The notes: a model not told the origin generated them from the letters alone. A DNA stretch of 64,000 nt from Candidatus Scalindua sp. (GCA_031316155.1 JALDRB010000004.1:124001-188000), one strand, 5' to 3'. Shown: positions 17,576-26,289, numbered from the stretch's first letter. Numbers and translations are program-made.

Positions 17576-19171
17576 CTAGGTTGTTTGCCTTCTAAGAATT
17601 TTACCATTCAAAACTCCGGTGTGCTTACCATTTTCTAAGGTGAGCTCTCCGTTTACAATCACATATTCAATACCAGTGGAATATTTGTGCGGTGTGGAAT
17701 ACGTGGCCTGATCCCTAATCATATTTTGATCAAAGATTGTAATATCAGCAAAGAACCCTTCTCTTAAAATACCTCTCTCTTTCAGTCCTACTTTTTGGGC
17801 TGGCATTCCAGTCATTTTGTGAATAGCTTCCTCCAGCGAAATAATTTTTTTTTCATTAACATACTTTCTTATCACCCTTGAGAATGTACCGTAACATCTC
17901 GGGTGAGGTTTTCCATAGTTTAATATTCCGGTGGTAGAACGTAATGAACTGTCAGAGCCTATCATTACAAAATCCCAATTGAGAATTTTGTCAAGGTTTT
18001 CTTCAGACATACCGAAGAATAAGGCACTCACTTTGCACTCTTCTTCACATAATAGATCAAGAACTAATTCCAACGGTGGAATTTTTAAGGTTTTAGCAAT
18101 TTCTGCTACGGTCAGACCTTCATACTGTTTTTTTTTATCGTTAAATACGGATGAGATCATTATACTTTCCCAAAACCCGGGTCTCTCATTTACCTGCATC
18201 ATATCATTAACGATCTGTTCTCTGGTGAGCGGGTCCTTTAGTTTTTTCCTCTCTTCCATAACACCTCCTTCGTATACCCAATTGGGTAAGATAATATCCA
18301 GATCTGTTGCTGACGCAATATAGGGATATCGATCACACGAAATATCAGTGCCCTTTGACCTCGCATCCTTTAAGAGTTCTTCTACCCATCCTATTTTTCC
18401 CCAATTTTGTTCACCCCATGTTTTGATGTGAGATATAAGGGTCCTCACACTACTCGTTATGGCAATATTTACCGTTTCGGAAAGGGCCGCTTCTATTTCA
18501 TCTCCTTCATTTCTGATATGTGTTGCATATATACCATTGTATTTATTAACTATTTTGCACAGCTCAATGAGCTCAGGAGCTTTTGCGTAGCACCCTGAAG
18601 GATAAACGAGCCCGCTTGACATACCAAATGCGCCGGATTCCATTGCATCACGTAATTCTGCCTCCATATTCGTGAGTTCCCTCTTGTCAGGATCTCGATC
18701 TTCATATCCCAAAACGCTGGAACGGATGTTGCCATGACCAACGAGAAATCCTCTGTTCATAGAGCTTGGAACTTGATTCAGCCTGTGAAAGAAATCACAA
18801 GCGTTTTGCCAATCTATTTCCAGCCCAAATTTGCTGAAACCTTTTTTTCTATTCTCAAGTAATTGTCCTCTTAAGGGGAAGGCTGAGATTCCGCAGTTTC
18901 CGCATATTTCGGTTGTTACTCCGTCATAAATTTTGCTTTCGCTCTCCGGGTGGACTAAGCTGAAAAAATCACTATGTGAATGGATATCCAAGAAACCGGG
19001 CGTGACAATATATCCTGACGCATCAATAATTTTACACTCTGATACAGGATCAATGTTTCCTATTGCAGCAATTTTTTCATCACGGATGCCAATATCGACC
19101 ACTTTTTTCAAACTGTTTGTTCCATCAACAACAGTACCATTTTTTATGATAAGATCAAGATGGTGAGACAT
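17576..19171 (-). CDS. D-aminoacylase / N-acyl-D-amino-acid deacylase family amidohydrolase
   Basis: 531 aa from the ATG at 19171, preceded by GGAG at seven to eight bases; a longer frame starts at 19201 without a good site. Typical elements are LIIKNGTVVDG, PGFLDIHSHSDF (metal-binding HSHSD), TTEICGNCGISAFP, GHGNIRSSVLG, ATHIRNEGD and the C-terminal FADITIFD. The family removes acyl groups from N-acyl-D-amino acids with zinc. Substrate preference cannot be predicted. It stands alone between a lysine-rich protein gene and a repeat element. Confidence 0.92.
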   Translation of the reverse strand: MSHHLDLIIKNGTVVDGTNSLKKVVDIGIRDEKIAAIGNIDPVSECKIIDASGYIVTPGFLDIHSHSDFFSLVHPESESKIYDGVTTEICGNCGISAFPLRGQLLENRKKGFSKFGLEIDWQNACDFFHRLNQVPSSMNRGFLVGHGNIRSSVLGYEDRDPDKRELTNMEAELRDAMESGAFGMSSGLVYPSGCYAKAPELIELCKIVNKYNGIYATHIRNEGDEIEAALSETVNIAITSSVRTLISHIKTWGEQNWGKIGWVEELLKDARSKGTDISCDRYPYIASATDLDIILPNWVYEGGVMEERKKLKDPLTREQIVNDMMQVNERPGFWESIMISSVFNDKKKQYEGLTVAEIAKTLKIPPLELVLDLLCEEECKVSALFFGMSEENLDKILNWDFVMIGSDSSLRSTTGILNYGKPHPRCYGTFSRVIRKYVNEKKIISLEEAIHKMTGMPAQKVGLKERGILREGFFADITIFDQNMIRDQATYSTPHKYSTGIEYVIVNGELTLENGKHTGVLNGKILRRQTT

Positions 19172-19276
19172 CAAAAGGCTCCGTATAAAAAGACACAACA
19201 CTTACTAAAATAGCGGCTTATCTCTTTTATGTAGCTTCGTTGCGCAACCTGGCCGGGCTAGAACCAAAAAAGGAGA

Positions 19277-19417
19277 TATACTCATCTCATAATGGTTTTC
19301 GGATAAAATCTGAGATAAAATTGAGCGAGTAAAGTCCTCGGCGCCTGGTTTATCCGGGGATACCTTCACCAAGATTTGGTTTCCAGTAAAACCTAAAACC
19401 AAATCGGTTTTAGTATA
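19277..19417. repeat. intergenic palindromic repeat, copy A (141 bp)
   Basis: Ends in TATACT and AGTATA. The left half contains ATCTC...GAGAT around GGATAAAATC; the right half contains GATTTGGTTT...AAAACCAAATC. The same order of blocks recurs at 47334, 53567 and 61992. Confidence 0.9.
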
Positions 19418-19618
19418 GATATCTGATATATTCTGCCTCGACCAGGTTGTCAAAGTAACGACCTTGACGACCAATAACACATATGGAATTTATTCCTTTT
19501 TGATTATGGCTAGGCCAGGTTGGGGAGTAAAGGTTTTTATGGGTTTAGGGCAGGCTTTTATACACTCAAAATCGCAAAGGTAAAAATTTCTTGAAACACT
19601 ATGAAACCGATAAAAAAC

Positions 19619-21064
19619 TCAACACTCTCTTCTTTTTCTTGATGATGGAATCTTCATGGTCCTTCTGTATTTCGTTACTGTTCTTCGTGCAATATCAACA
19701 CCCATTTTCCCTAATTCTGCAGCAGCCTCCTCATCACTCAGAGGTTTCGATTTGTCCTCATCCTTAATAATTTTAGCCAGTTTCTGTCTCATTGCTTCCC
19801 AAGATTCCATAGCTCCGTTAGCATTCGGAAACCCGCCTGTAAAGAAAAACTTCATGTCGAAAATTCCTTGAGGAGTTTGTATATATTTATGGGCTATTGC
19901 ACGACTGACAGTTGAGACATGAATTCCTACAAGGTCAGCAACATCTTGCATCTTTACTGTCTGAAGATGTAATATCCCTTCATCGAGAAATTTTTTCTGC
20001 AATTCTACTATCTTTACCGCTACTTTATACAAGGTACTCTTCCTCTGTTCTATTGCATCGATAAGCCATCTTGCAGATTCGATTTTTTTACGAATATAAT
20101 GCTTTGTTTTTAAATCTCCGCCTTTTTTGCTCAGTACGTCTTTATAAAAAGAACTAATATAAATACGTGGCAAATTATTGTTTCCAACGAGCGTAACTTC
20201 GTATTTTTCGTCTACATAGTCGACTCTTACTTCTGGTGTAATATAGGGAATCTGTTCGTTGTTAAAAATAGAGCCGGGTTTTGGATTAAGTGTTTTTATA
20301 AATTCTATTACCTGTTTAACTGTTGCCAGGTTAAAACCTGATTTTTTTGCAATGAGTTTATATTTTTTCATTTCAACATCTTCCAGGTGATTGGAAATCA
20401 ATTCCCTGGCGGTATTATAGTTGGCGTCTCTTTGATCTAACTGCAATAATAGACACTCTTTCAGGTTTCTTGCTCCTACACCTGGAGGTTCCATGCTTTG
20501 TACAACTTTGAGAGCTTTTTTTGCTGTTTCAATGCTCACAGGATTTTCGAGTGTCTTTGAAATTTCATCCAGAGAATCTGATAAATAGCCACTGTCGTTA
20601 ATGTTGTAAATAATATCTCTACATATTTCCAAGAGCGAATCATCTATTTCGGCCATTGATAGTTGACCAAGAAGATAATCTTGAAGTGAAATCGATTTCA
20701 TTGCAGTATTTTCTAAAGCGTCTTGTTTTTGATCACGTTCATCAACGGCATTGCTCCTTCTTGTATTCGTTTGAGAGAAATATTCTCTCCACTCATCTGC
20801 CATCTCTCCAAGTCTTTTAAATTCTTCCTCATATGAATCTTCCTGATTTGTAGAGTTATCTGCCCCTGCGTCTTGTGTGGAGTCTTGAATGTTTTTCTCG
20901 GGCTCAACAACCTCTTCCAATACAGGATTATCAGTTAATTCTTGTTGTACATGTTCTACGAGAGCCATAATTGGGAGTTGTAATATCTCAATAGATTGGA
21001 TAACCTGAGGTGCCAATTTCATCTGTTGAGAAAGTTGTGTAGACAGCGAAGTTTCTATTTTCAT
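19619..21064 (-). CDS. rpoN: RNA polymerase sigma-54 factor
   Basis: 481 aa, full length. Region I is glutamine-rich (TQLSQQMKLAPQVIQSIEIL), followed by an acidic linker, the core-binding region (GVGARNLKECLLLQL), the helix-turn-helix area (VADLVGIHVSTVSRAIAHKY) and the RpoN box ARRTVTKYRRTMKIPSSRKR. It directs transcription from -24/-12 promoters with activator ATPases. It is the last gene of the leftward block tadA-ffs-dnaX-ybaB-recR-rpoN, starting 26 bases after recR. Confidence 0.97.
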   Translation of the reverse strand: MKIETSLSTQLSQQMKLAPQVIQSIEILQLPIMALVEHVQQELTDNPVLEEVVEPEKNIQDSTQDAGADNSTNQEDSYEEEFKRLGEMADEWREYFSQTNTRRSNAVDERDQKQDALENTAMKSISLQDYLLGQLSMAEIDDSLLEICRDIIYNINDSGYLSDSLDEISKTLENPVSIETAKKALKVVQSMEPPGVGARNLKECLLLQLDQRDANYNTARELISNHLEDVEMKKYKLIAKKSGFNLATVKQVIEFIKTLNPKPGSIFNNEQIPYITPEVRVDYVDEKYEVTLVGNNNLPRIYISSFYKDVLSKKGGDLKTKHYIRKKIESARWLIDAIEQRKSTLYKVAVKIVELQKKFLDEGILHLQTVKMQDVADLVGIHVSTVSRAIAHKYIQTPQGIFDMKFFFTGGFPNANGAMESWEAMRQKLAKIIKDEDKSKPLSDEEAAAELGKMGVDIARRTVTKYRRTMKIPSSRKRREC

Positions 21065-21090
21065 AATTTTTATTTCGTAATAAAGTCCAA

Positions 21091-21699
21091 CTAGCTGTTT
21101 TGCATTAATTTTCTACCGTTCATAGCCTCTGCTATAATGGCAGAGTTAGCATATTCCAAGTAGCTTCCAGATGGTATTCCTCTGGCAAGCTGTGAAACCT
21201 TTATACCTAATGGTTTTAAACATTCAAGTATGTGCAAAGCAGTAACGTCACCTTCCAAGTTTGGATTGGTGGCTATTATTACTTCGCATACATTATGTTC
21301 CTTGGCCCTTCTTACTAACCTATCTACATTAATATCGTCAGAATTTATATTTTCTAGAGGATTTATGTGTCCAAACAGAACATGGTAAAGCCCATTATAC
21401 AAACCTGTTTTTTCTATTGTGAAAAGGTCTTTAGGCTGTTCAACAACGCACACTTTTTGATTGTCTCGTCTCTTATCACTACAGATAGAACAAGGATCTA
21501 TCTCTCCAATGTTACAACAAATAGAACAATACCTGATGTTTTTTTTTACGTCTCGTACTGCAAAAGCTAATTGCATAGCGTCATCGTATGGTAACCGCAG
21601 AATATGGTGCGCCAACCTCTCAGCACTTTTTTGCCCTATGCCTGGCATCCGTCCAAATTCCTTTATAAGCTTCTGTAGTGAAGGAGGGTAAGCATTCAT
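21091..21699 (-). CDS. recR: recombination protein RecR
   Basis: 202 aa, normal length. The helix-hairpin-helix start (LIKEFGRMPGIGQKSAERLA), the C4 zinc finger (CSICCNIGEIDPCSIC) and the Toprim domain (VVEQPKDLFTIE, ATNPNLEGDVTALHI, ARGIPSGSYLEY) are all present. RecR loads RecA at gaps with RecO and RecF. It follows ybaB after nine bases, the classic dnaX-ybaB-recR order. Confidence 0.97.
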   Translation of the reverse strand: MNAYPPSLQKLIKEFGRMPGIGQKSAERLAHHILRLPYDDAMQLAFAVRDVKKNIRYCSICCNIGEIDPCSICSDKRRDNQKVCVVEQPKDLFTIEKTGLYNGLYHVLFGHINPLENINSDDINVDRLVRRAKEHNVCEVIIATNPNLEGDVTALHILECLKPLGIKVSQLARGIPSGSYLEYANSAIIAEAMNGRKLMQNS

Positions 21700-21708
21700 T
21701 GTTGCGCT

Positions 21709-22050
21709 CTATAATAAGTTTGAAAGGCCGGGAACATTGATACCGCCTGTTACTTTAGCCATCTCCTCTTGATACATTTCTTGTGATTTTTTCATTGCCT
21801 GAGATACAGCAGCTAAGACGAGGTCTTCGAGCATCTGCACATCATCAGGGTTAACGACCTCGGGATCGATATTGATGTTTAAAATCTCATGCTTCCCGTT
21901 TACCTGTACAGTAACCATCCCTCCGCCGGAACTTGTTTCAATAACCCGCTCTTTGAGATCTCGCTGGATTTCTTCCATTTTTTTTTGCATAGTAACGGCT
22001 TGTTTCTGCATTTGCTTCATCATGTCACCCATATTTCCAAAACCCTTCAT
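21709..22050 (-). CDS. ybaB: YbaB/EbfC nucleoid-associated protein
   Basis: 113 aa. The methionine/glutamine-rich helix MGDMMKQMQKQAVTMQKKME and the core GGGMVTVQVNGKHEILNINI, continued by DPEVV and LEDLVLAAVSQA, identify the family. It forms DNA-binding dimers. Its ATG shares one base with the dnaX stop codon, so translation is probably coupled. Confidence 0.96.
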   Translation of the reverse strand: MKGFGNMGDMMKQMQKQAVTMQKKMEEIQRDLKERVIETSSGGGMVTVQVNGKHEILNINIDPEVVNPDDVQMLEDLVLAAVSQAMKKSQEMYQEEMAKVTGGINVPGLSNLL

Positions 22051-23726
22051 TACGTTCTTCTCCTTATATTGACAATAGCTCCGTTTAGCATATCTGTTGT
22101 TTTTTTTACCATCGGTTCATTCATTACTTCTTCTTTATTCTTCCCACTCACATCTAAAGATTCTCTATTGTATCCTTCGTTTTCAGTTACTATTCTACGC
22201 CTATTTTTCGATATTGTCAACCTTACTTGAATCTTATTTCCCATTACTTTTTCCAGACATTTTTCTATGAGTTGCTTTTCATCCTGTTTTTCAAGTCTTT
22301 TTTTATGGATTAGGTAGTTTGCAGGTAGTTCCAAAACGGCTTCTTTATTGTCAACTGTTAAAAGTTTTGAGTTTCTTAATAATGCCCATAACATCTTCTT
22401 TTTTCTTTGTATCTCTGTCAGCGTTTTATCCCAAATGTTATCAAGGCCGGTGTTATGTGTGATATCTTCATCTCGATCTGCATTGTTTGATGGTGTTTCT
22501 TCATTTACCGCTCCTTTTTTTGATTTCGTTACGCTGTTTTTGCTCAAGGCGGTTTCCGCTTTTGTAATATGTTCATCCTTTTCGAACAGCTGTTTCATAT
22601 CCTCTATTCTTTCCAAAACTGTGCTGAGAGGCGTCAAATCTTCCATGGTTGCCAACTTAATAAACACAACCTCCAATAAAATCATTTGTTGCAGTACATC
22701 GTTCATCTTGTTCTTAGTTTCTGTTAGCAGTTGGATCATATACATCAATGAGTCGGAAGATAGGGAGGAGGCTTGTTTTTGTAACAAAGTAATATCCCTT
22801 GCTGTCGTATCTATCAGGCGACTATCTTTATCGCATATGGAAACGAGGAGTAAATCACGAATGTAAAGAAGCAGCTGATCGATAAACCCCTCTACATTTT
22901 TTCCACTCTCTGATATTTCATGTAACGCCTTTAACGCGAGTTTTGGATTTTTTTCAATAAAGCTGTCTATTATGTTTGTTAATATTTCCTCGTCGACAAT
23001 TCCGAGAACATCATAGACATTCTTAAAGGTTATCTTTTCATAACAAAACGAAGCTAGTTGGTCAAGGAGAGACTCTGAGTCTCTCAGTCCTCCCTTTGCA
23101 TACTTTGCCACAGTTTGAAGCACACCATCGTCAGTCAAAATGTTTTCTGCTTTACAAATCTGCGTAAGTCTATTACTTATGTCAGCTATCGATATATTTT
23201 TGAAGTCGAATCTCTGACAACGTGATTGCACGGTATCGGGGACCCTGTTCGGAGAGGTAGTAGCAAAAAAGAATTTCACATGTTCCGGCGGTTCTTCAAG
23301 TGTTTTCAAAATGGCATTGAAAGCCTCTTTTGTTAACATATGCACCTCGTCAATGATATAAATCTTATATCTACCGACAGCAGGTCGGTATCTAACATTT
23401 TGTCGTATGCTTCGTACTTCATCTATGCCACGATTTGAGGCCCCGTCAATTTCAAGTACGTCAATGTCGTTCCCAGTAGCAATACTGTTGCATATCGAAC
23501 ATGTCATACACGGTTCATCTGTCGGCCCATTCTGACAATTAAGGGCTTTTGCTAATATTCTTGCCATAGAAGTCTTGCCCACTCCTCTTGGACCCGCAAA
23601 TAAATAAGCGTGTGAAACACGATTCGTTTGAAGTGCATGTACCAAGGTAGTAACAATATGTGGCTGCCCAACAACCTCATGAAAGGATTTTGGACGGTAC
23701 TTTCTTGACAGTACGAGATAAGACAT
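22050..23726 (-). CDS. dnaX: DNA polymerase III subunit gamma/tau
   Basis: 558 aa. Clamp-loader ATPase features are RKYRPKSFHEVVGQ, Walker A GPRGVGKTSMAR, zinc-binding cysteines (CQNG...CMTCSIC), Walker B IYIIDEVHML and sensor motif ATTSPNRVPDTVQSRCQRFDF (split here as ATTSPNRVPDTVQSR). A tau-like C-terminus of ~200 residues is retained. It loads the sliding clamp and organises the replisome. The SRP RNA gene lies just upstream. Confidence 0.97.
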   Translation of the reverse strand: MSYLVLSRKYRPKSFHEVVGQPHIVTTLVHALQTNRVSHAYLFAGPRGVGKTSMARILAKALNCQNGPTDEPCMTCSICNSIATGNDIDVLEIDGASNRGIDEVRSIRQNVRYRPAVGRYKIYIIDEVHMLTKEAFNAILKTLEEPPEHVKFFFATTSPNRVPDTVQSRCQRFDFKNISIADISNRLTQICKAENILTDDGVLQTVAKYAKGGLRDSESLLDQLASFCYEKITFKNVYDVLGIVDEEILTNIIDSFIEKNPKLALKALHEISESGKNVEGFIDQLLLYIRDLLLVSICDKDSRLIDTTARDITLLQKQASSLSSDSLMYMIQLLTETKNKMNDVLQQMILLEVVFIKLATMEDLTPLSTVLERIEDMKQLFEKDEHITKAETALSKNSVTKSKKGAVNEETPSNNADRDEDITHNTGLDNIWDKTLTEIQRKKKMLWALLRNSKLLTVDNKEAVLELPANYLIHKKRLEKQDEKQLIEKCLEKVMGNKIQVRLTISKNRRRIVTENEGYNRESLDVSGKNKEEVMNEPMVKKTTDMLNGAIVNIRRRT

Positions 23727-23804
23727 TTCTTGTTGGATCTAAATTGATAAGGCCGTGCACTTTTTTTCGATTCTCTTTCCTTTAAATTTCCTATGCAGTT
23801 AGCT

Positions 23805-23903
23805 CCGGCCAGGCTACCTCACGGCACATAAGAACAAATGCTTATGGCTGCTTGCTTCCGCCCCTGACCAGGTTCACATAGCCTTATTTCCTGAGACCCG
23901 GCC
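23805..23903 (-). ncRNA. ffs: signal recognition particle RNA (small bacterial type)
   Basis: Read on the minus strand it folds into one long hairpin starting GGCCGGGTCTC and ending CTGGCC. The conserved Ffh-binding domain is visible as GGTCAGGGGCGGAAGCAAGC followed by AGCC. The location between tadA/tRNA-Ser and dnaX is common for this gene. Confidence 0.92.
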
Positions 23904-24090
23904 TTCAATACTACTTACATAAAAAACATCAAAAGTCTGAAAAACCTCCAAAAAGCGATCGATCCTGCGTAAGCGGATTGCAGGTACAAGGAACCGCTAG
24001 CTCCCCATCTAGCACGGCCAAGATTACAAAACCACCATTTCCTCATATATAAAAATAGATTGTTGCCACAGCTTTAATCCACCTTTTAAA

Positions 24091-24183
24091 TGGCGGAGAG
24101 GGCGGGATTCGAACCCGCGAGGCAGGTTTTGCCCACCTACACGCTTTCCAAGCGTGCTCCTTCGGCCTCTCGGACACCTCTCC
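24091..24183 (-). tRNA. tRNA-Ser (GGA)
   Basis: 93 bases with a long variable arm. Acceptor GGAGAGG/CCTCTCC, anticodon stem CACGC/GCGTG with loop TTGGAAA (anticodon GGA), T loop TTCGAAT, encoded CCA. Confidence 0.95.
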
Positions 24184-24192
24184 ATAGCTTCT

Positions 24193-24283
24193 TGGCGGAG
24201 AGAGAGGGATTCGAACCCTCGGTCCATCCAAGATGAACAACGGTTTTCGAGACCGTCCCGTTCAACCGCTCCGGCATCTCTCC
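24193..24283 (-). tRNA. tRNA-Ser (CGA), overlapping the end of tadA
   Basis: 91 bases with a long variable arm, anticodon stem ACGGT/ACCGT and loop CTCGAAA (anticodon CGA), encoded CCA. Its first 22 bases are also the last codons and the stop codon of tadA on the same strand. Confidence 0.95.
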
Positions 24284-24732
24284 AGAAAAAAATGTTTCAA
24301 AAGGTTACGGCATTCATCTTCTAAAACTCCAGAGAGAATATTCAGCTGATGATTATATCGAGGGTTATTTACTAATTCCATTACTGATTCACAAGCTCCG
24401 TATTTCCTGTCTTTTGCCCCGAACACGAGGTTTTTGACTCTGGCTTGCACTAACGCCCCAGCACACATTGCACAGGGTTCCAGTGTCACGTAAATAGTAG
24501 TATTGTTCAATCTCCAATTTTGCATATATGAAGACGCCTGTGTTATTGCAATCATCTCTGCATGAGCCGTTGGGTCCTTCAACATCTCTCGCTGATTATA
24601 CGCCCTCCCAATAATCTTGTTTTGATAGACTATTATCGATCCTACAGGAACTTCGTCTCTTTCAAAGGCCTTTTTTGCCTCATTAACAGCCTGTTGCATA
24701 TAATACTCATGTGAGCGAAATTCAGATATCAT
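24262..24732 (-). CDS. tadA: tRNA-specific adenosine deaminase
   Basis: 156 aa, usual length. The zinc site and catalytic glutamate are in TAHAEM and PCAMCAGAL; VPVGSIIVYQNKIIGRAYNQ is also typical. TadA converts A34 of tRNA-Arg(ACG) to inosine. That very tRNA gene lies 26 bases upstream on the same strand, so enzyme and substrate may be transcribed together. The last seven codons and stop (LERCRSG) are formed by the 5' end of tRNA-Ser(CGA), so transcript processing at the tRNA would cut into the tadA message. Confidence 0.95.
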   Translation of the reverse strand: MISEFRSHEYYMQQAVNEAKKAFERDEVPVGSIIVYQNKIIGRAYNQREMLKDPTAHAEMIAITQASSYMQNWRLNNTTIYVTLEPCAMCAGALVQARVKNLVFGAKDRKYGACESVMELVNNPRYNHQLNILSGVLEDECRNLLKHFFLERCRSG

Positions 24733-24758
24733 GACTTTGTGCTTGTATCACTTAAATA

Positions 24759-24832
24759 TGCGCCCAGCCCGATTCGAACGGGCAACCTGCGGTTTCGTAG
24801 ACCGTTACTCTATCCAATTGAGCTATGGGCGC
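24759..24832 (-). tRNA. tRNA-Arg (ACG), attachment site of the mobile element
   Basis: Acceptor GCGCCCA/TGGGCGC, anticodon loop CTACGAA (anticodon ACG, needs TadA), T loop TTCGAAT, no encoded CCA. Bases 24794-24832, the 5' half from the anticodon loop outward, are repeated exactly at 38901-38939. The sequence upstream of this tRNA (right of 24832) is therefore mobile-element DNA. Confidence 0.95.
24794..24832. repeat. left attachment repeat (39 bp)
   Basis: Exact match to 38901-38939; it forms the 5' half of the intact tRNA-Arg. Confidence 0.95.
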
Positions 24833-25299
24833 ATGAGTCTTTTTGTGCCTTGGGTTTAGCTGTAACAATAGGTAAAAACATGACTTAAAACTATTGTACT
24901 CTCTCAATCTTAATCGGACAAAATCGGTTAATTTGTGACATTTTGAGACAATTGTCTAGTCAAAATATGGTCAAAAAAAAACCTTGGTCAAAATATGGTC
25001 AAAAAAATTAGAGGAAAAACCCGTCTTAAAATCCGCTTTTTTGTGATGCATCGAAACCAAATTGATACCGGCGCAAAGTTTCTTTACGATCTTCATTGCC
25101 TATACAAGATATGGTCAAAGCGGTAACTATATTTAATATTAATTTAATGACTTTAACAAAGATTTTTCGTGTGGGCAAGGAATTTCTATTTTGCAGTAAA
25201 ACGATAATAGCGGATATTGCATTTTACGGCACGAGGCTTGCAATTTAGCCGAGTGTCAAAACTGTTTTTTAAACTGTTTTTTTGAAAGGATTTTATCTG
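24833..25299. promoter_or_regulatory. left end of element: arm-type integrase motifs and gene-free DNA
   Basis: Two head-to-tail copies of (A/G)GTCAAAATATGGTCAAAAAA at 24958-24981 and 24986-25007, plus a half copy ATATGGTCAAAG at 25109-25120. The matching motif at the right end (38843-38866) suggests binding sites for the integrase arm domain. No gene is seen before 25300; the new promoter for the leftward tRNA-Arg/tadA block must lie here. Confidence 0.65.
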
Positions 25300-25542
25300 A
25301 TGAGTACAGAAAAAGAAAAAAGTGAAATTGATAATGTTTGCGGCGAGGAGTCCGAAGAGCAGCATTCAATCGAAATGAAAAAAACTCTTTACGGAGCTAT
25401 AGCGTTGCTGGGAATCTTTCGAGAGGTCATGTGTCTTAAAGACACCTTGCGTTTTACAACAGACGAAGTTGACGGATTGGAGTATCTAGGGAAAAAAATA
25501 TCGGAGGAACTTAGTCTTTTAATCATCGAAAGTCAGACTTAA
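25300..25542 (+). CDS. small hypothetical protein of the element (paralogue pair 1)
   Basis: 80 aa from the ATG at 25300, with AAAGGA nine bases upstream; a TTG six codons earlier is less likely. Acidic N-terminus, then a helical part (YGAIALLGIFREVMCLKDTL). It appears related to the protein at 25702: both have an AL(L/F)GxFR motif, a short gap, then a helix ending EEL/DFKAL. Function unknown. Confidence 0.6.
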   Translation: MSTEKEKSEIDNVCGEESEEQHSIEMKKTLYGAIALLGIFREVMCLKDTLRFTTDEVDGLEYLGKKISEELSLLIIESQT

Positions 25543-25587
25543 AAAGCAAGTGGGGAAATTCCCCAACTGAAAGAATCAAAAGGTTAG

Positions 25588-25663
25588 TTGATGCAATGCA
25601 TCACTTTAAAAGGTCGAGACGGCAAAACATATCTCAGAAGCAGGGCAATAGCTACGAGGGTTG
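25588..25663 (+). repeat. palindrome followed by DGKTYL coding motif (unit 1)
   Basis: A 15-bp perfect palindrome TGATGCAATGCATCA (central A) is followed directly by sequence that reads TLKGRDGKTYLRSRAIATR and stops. The same architecture occurs three times at 29898-30100. An open frame of 25 codons from ATG 25591 spans it. Confidence 0.6.
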
Positions 25664-25701
25664 TATAACTTGTTTTAACTTTTATAAAAGGAGGGTATCG
25701 C

Positions 25702-25938
25702 ATGAATAAAAAAACAGTTGAGAATGAAAACGAAAAAAAATTGAGCGAGAGAAAATATCCGTGTGATGAAGCGGAAGAGATTTTCAATAAAGTTAGTGCC
25801 CTGTTTGGCTGCTTTAGAAATATTGTTTCCGAGGAAGATCGTTTGCCGGGAGGCGAAGCAGTGGGCTTGAGTTTGTTAATGGATGATGTAATCAGGGATT
25901 TCAAGGCGTTGGTGTATGGCCAAGAAGAGCGGGAATAA
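25702..25938 (+). CDS. small hypothetical protein of the element (paralogue pair 1)
   Basis: 78 aa with an excellent ribosome-binding site (AAAGGAGG, seven bases before ATG). A charged N-terminus is followed by a helical stretch (KVSALFGCFRNIVSEEDRLP). Similar in length and pattern to the protein at 25300, suggesting tandem duplication. No known family recognised. Confidence 0.65.
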   Translation: MNKKTVENENEKKLSERKYPCDEAEEIFNKVSALFGCFRNIVSEEDRLPGGEAVGLSLLMDDVIRDFKALVYGQEERE

Positions 25939-25974
25939 AATATTGAGCATAAAATTTTATAAGGGGTGGAGAAG

Positions 25975-26289
25975 ATGAAAAAAATAATTAACGGAAAAAA
26001 GTATGACACGGAAACAGCGGATTTAATTGCACAGTGGGACAATGGATATTTTAATAACGATTTTAACTATTGCAGCGAAGATCTTTACAGAACCAAAAAA
26101 GGTAGCTGGTTTATCCATGGCGATGGTGGGGCAATGAGTAAGTATCGTGTGCAATGCGGTTCAAATAATTGGGGCGGATCATCGGCCATTGAAGCATTAA
26201 GCGACGACGAAGCCTTTGAGTGGCTTCAGGATCATAACTTTGCCGAAGAAATCGAGAAACATTTTAGCGAGCGAGTTGAGGAAGCTTAA
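25975..26289 (+). CDS. element protein of the MKKIINGKxYDTETA type (paralogue pair 2, first copy)
   Basis: 104 aa from the ATG at 25975 (GGAG close upstream; a GTG at 25966 is the alternative). It begins KKIINGKKYDTETADLIAQW, then DLYRTKKGSWFIHGDGGAMS and ends with DDEAFEWLQDHNFAEEIEKHF. I have the impression that such proteins are common in mobile elements of many phyla, but no function is assigned to them that I can state. The next gene is a diverged copy. Confidence 0.75.
   Translation: MKKIINGKKYDTETADLIAQWDNGYFNNDFNYCSEDLYRTKKGSWFIHGDGGAMSKYRVQCGSNNWGGSSAIEALSDDEAFEWLQDHNFAEEIEKHFSERVEEA

Noticed and set aside
19205..19480. 91-codon minus-strand frame
   Set aside because: It runs through repeat copy A and has no family resemblance; the repeat explains the sequence.
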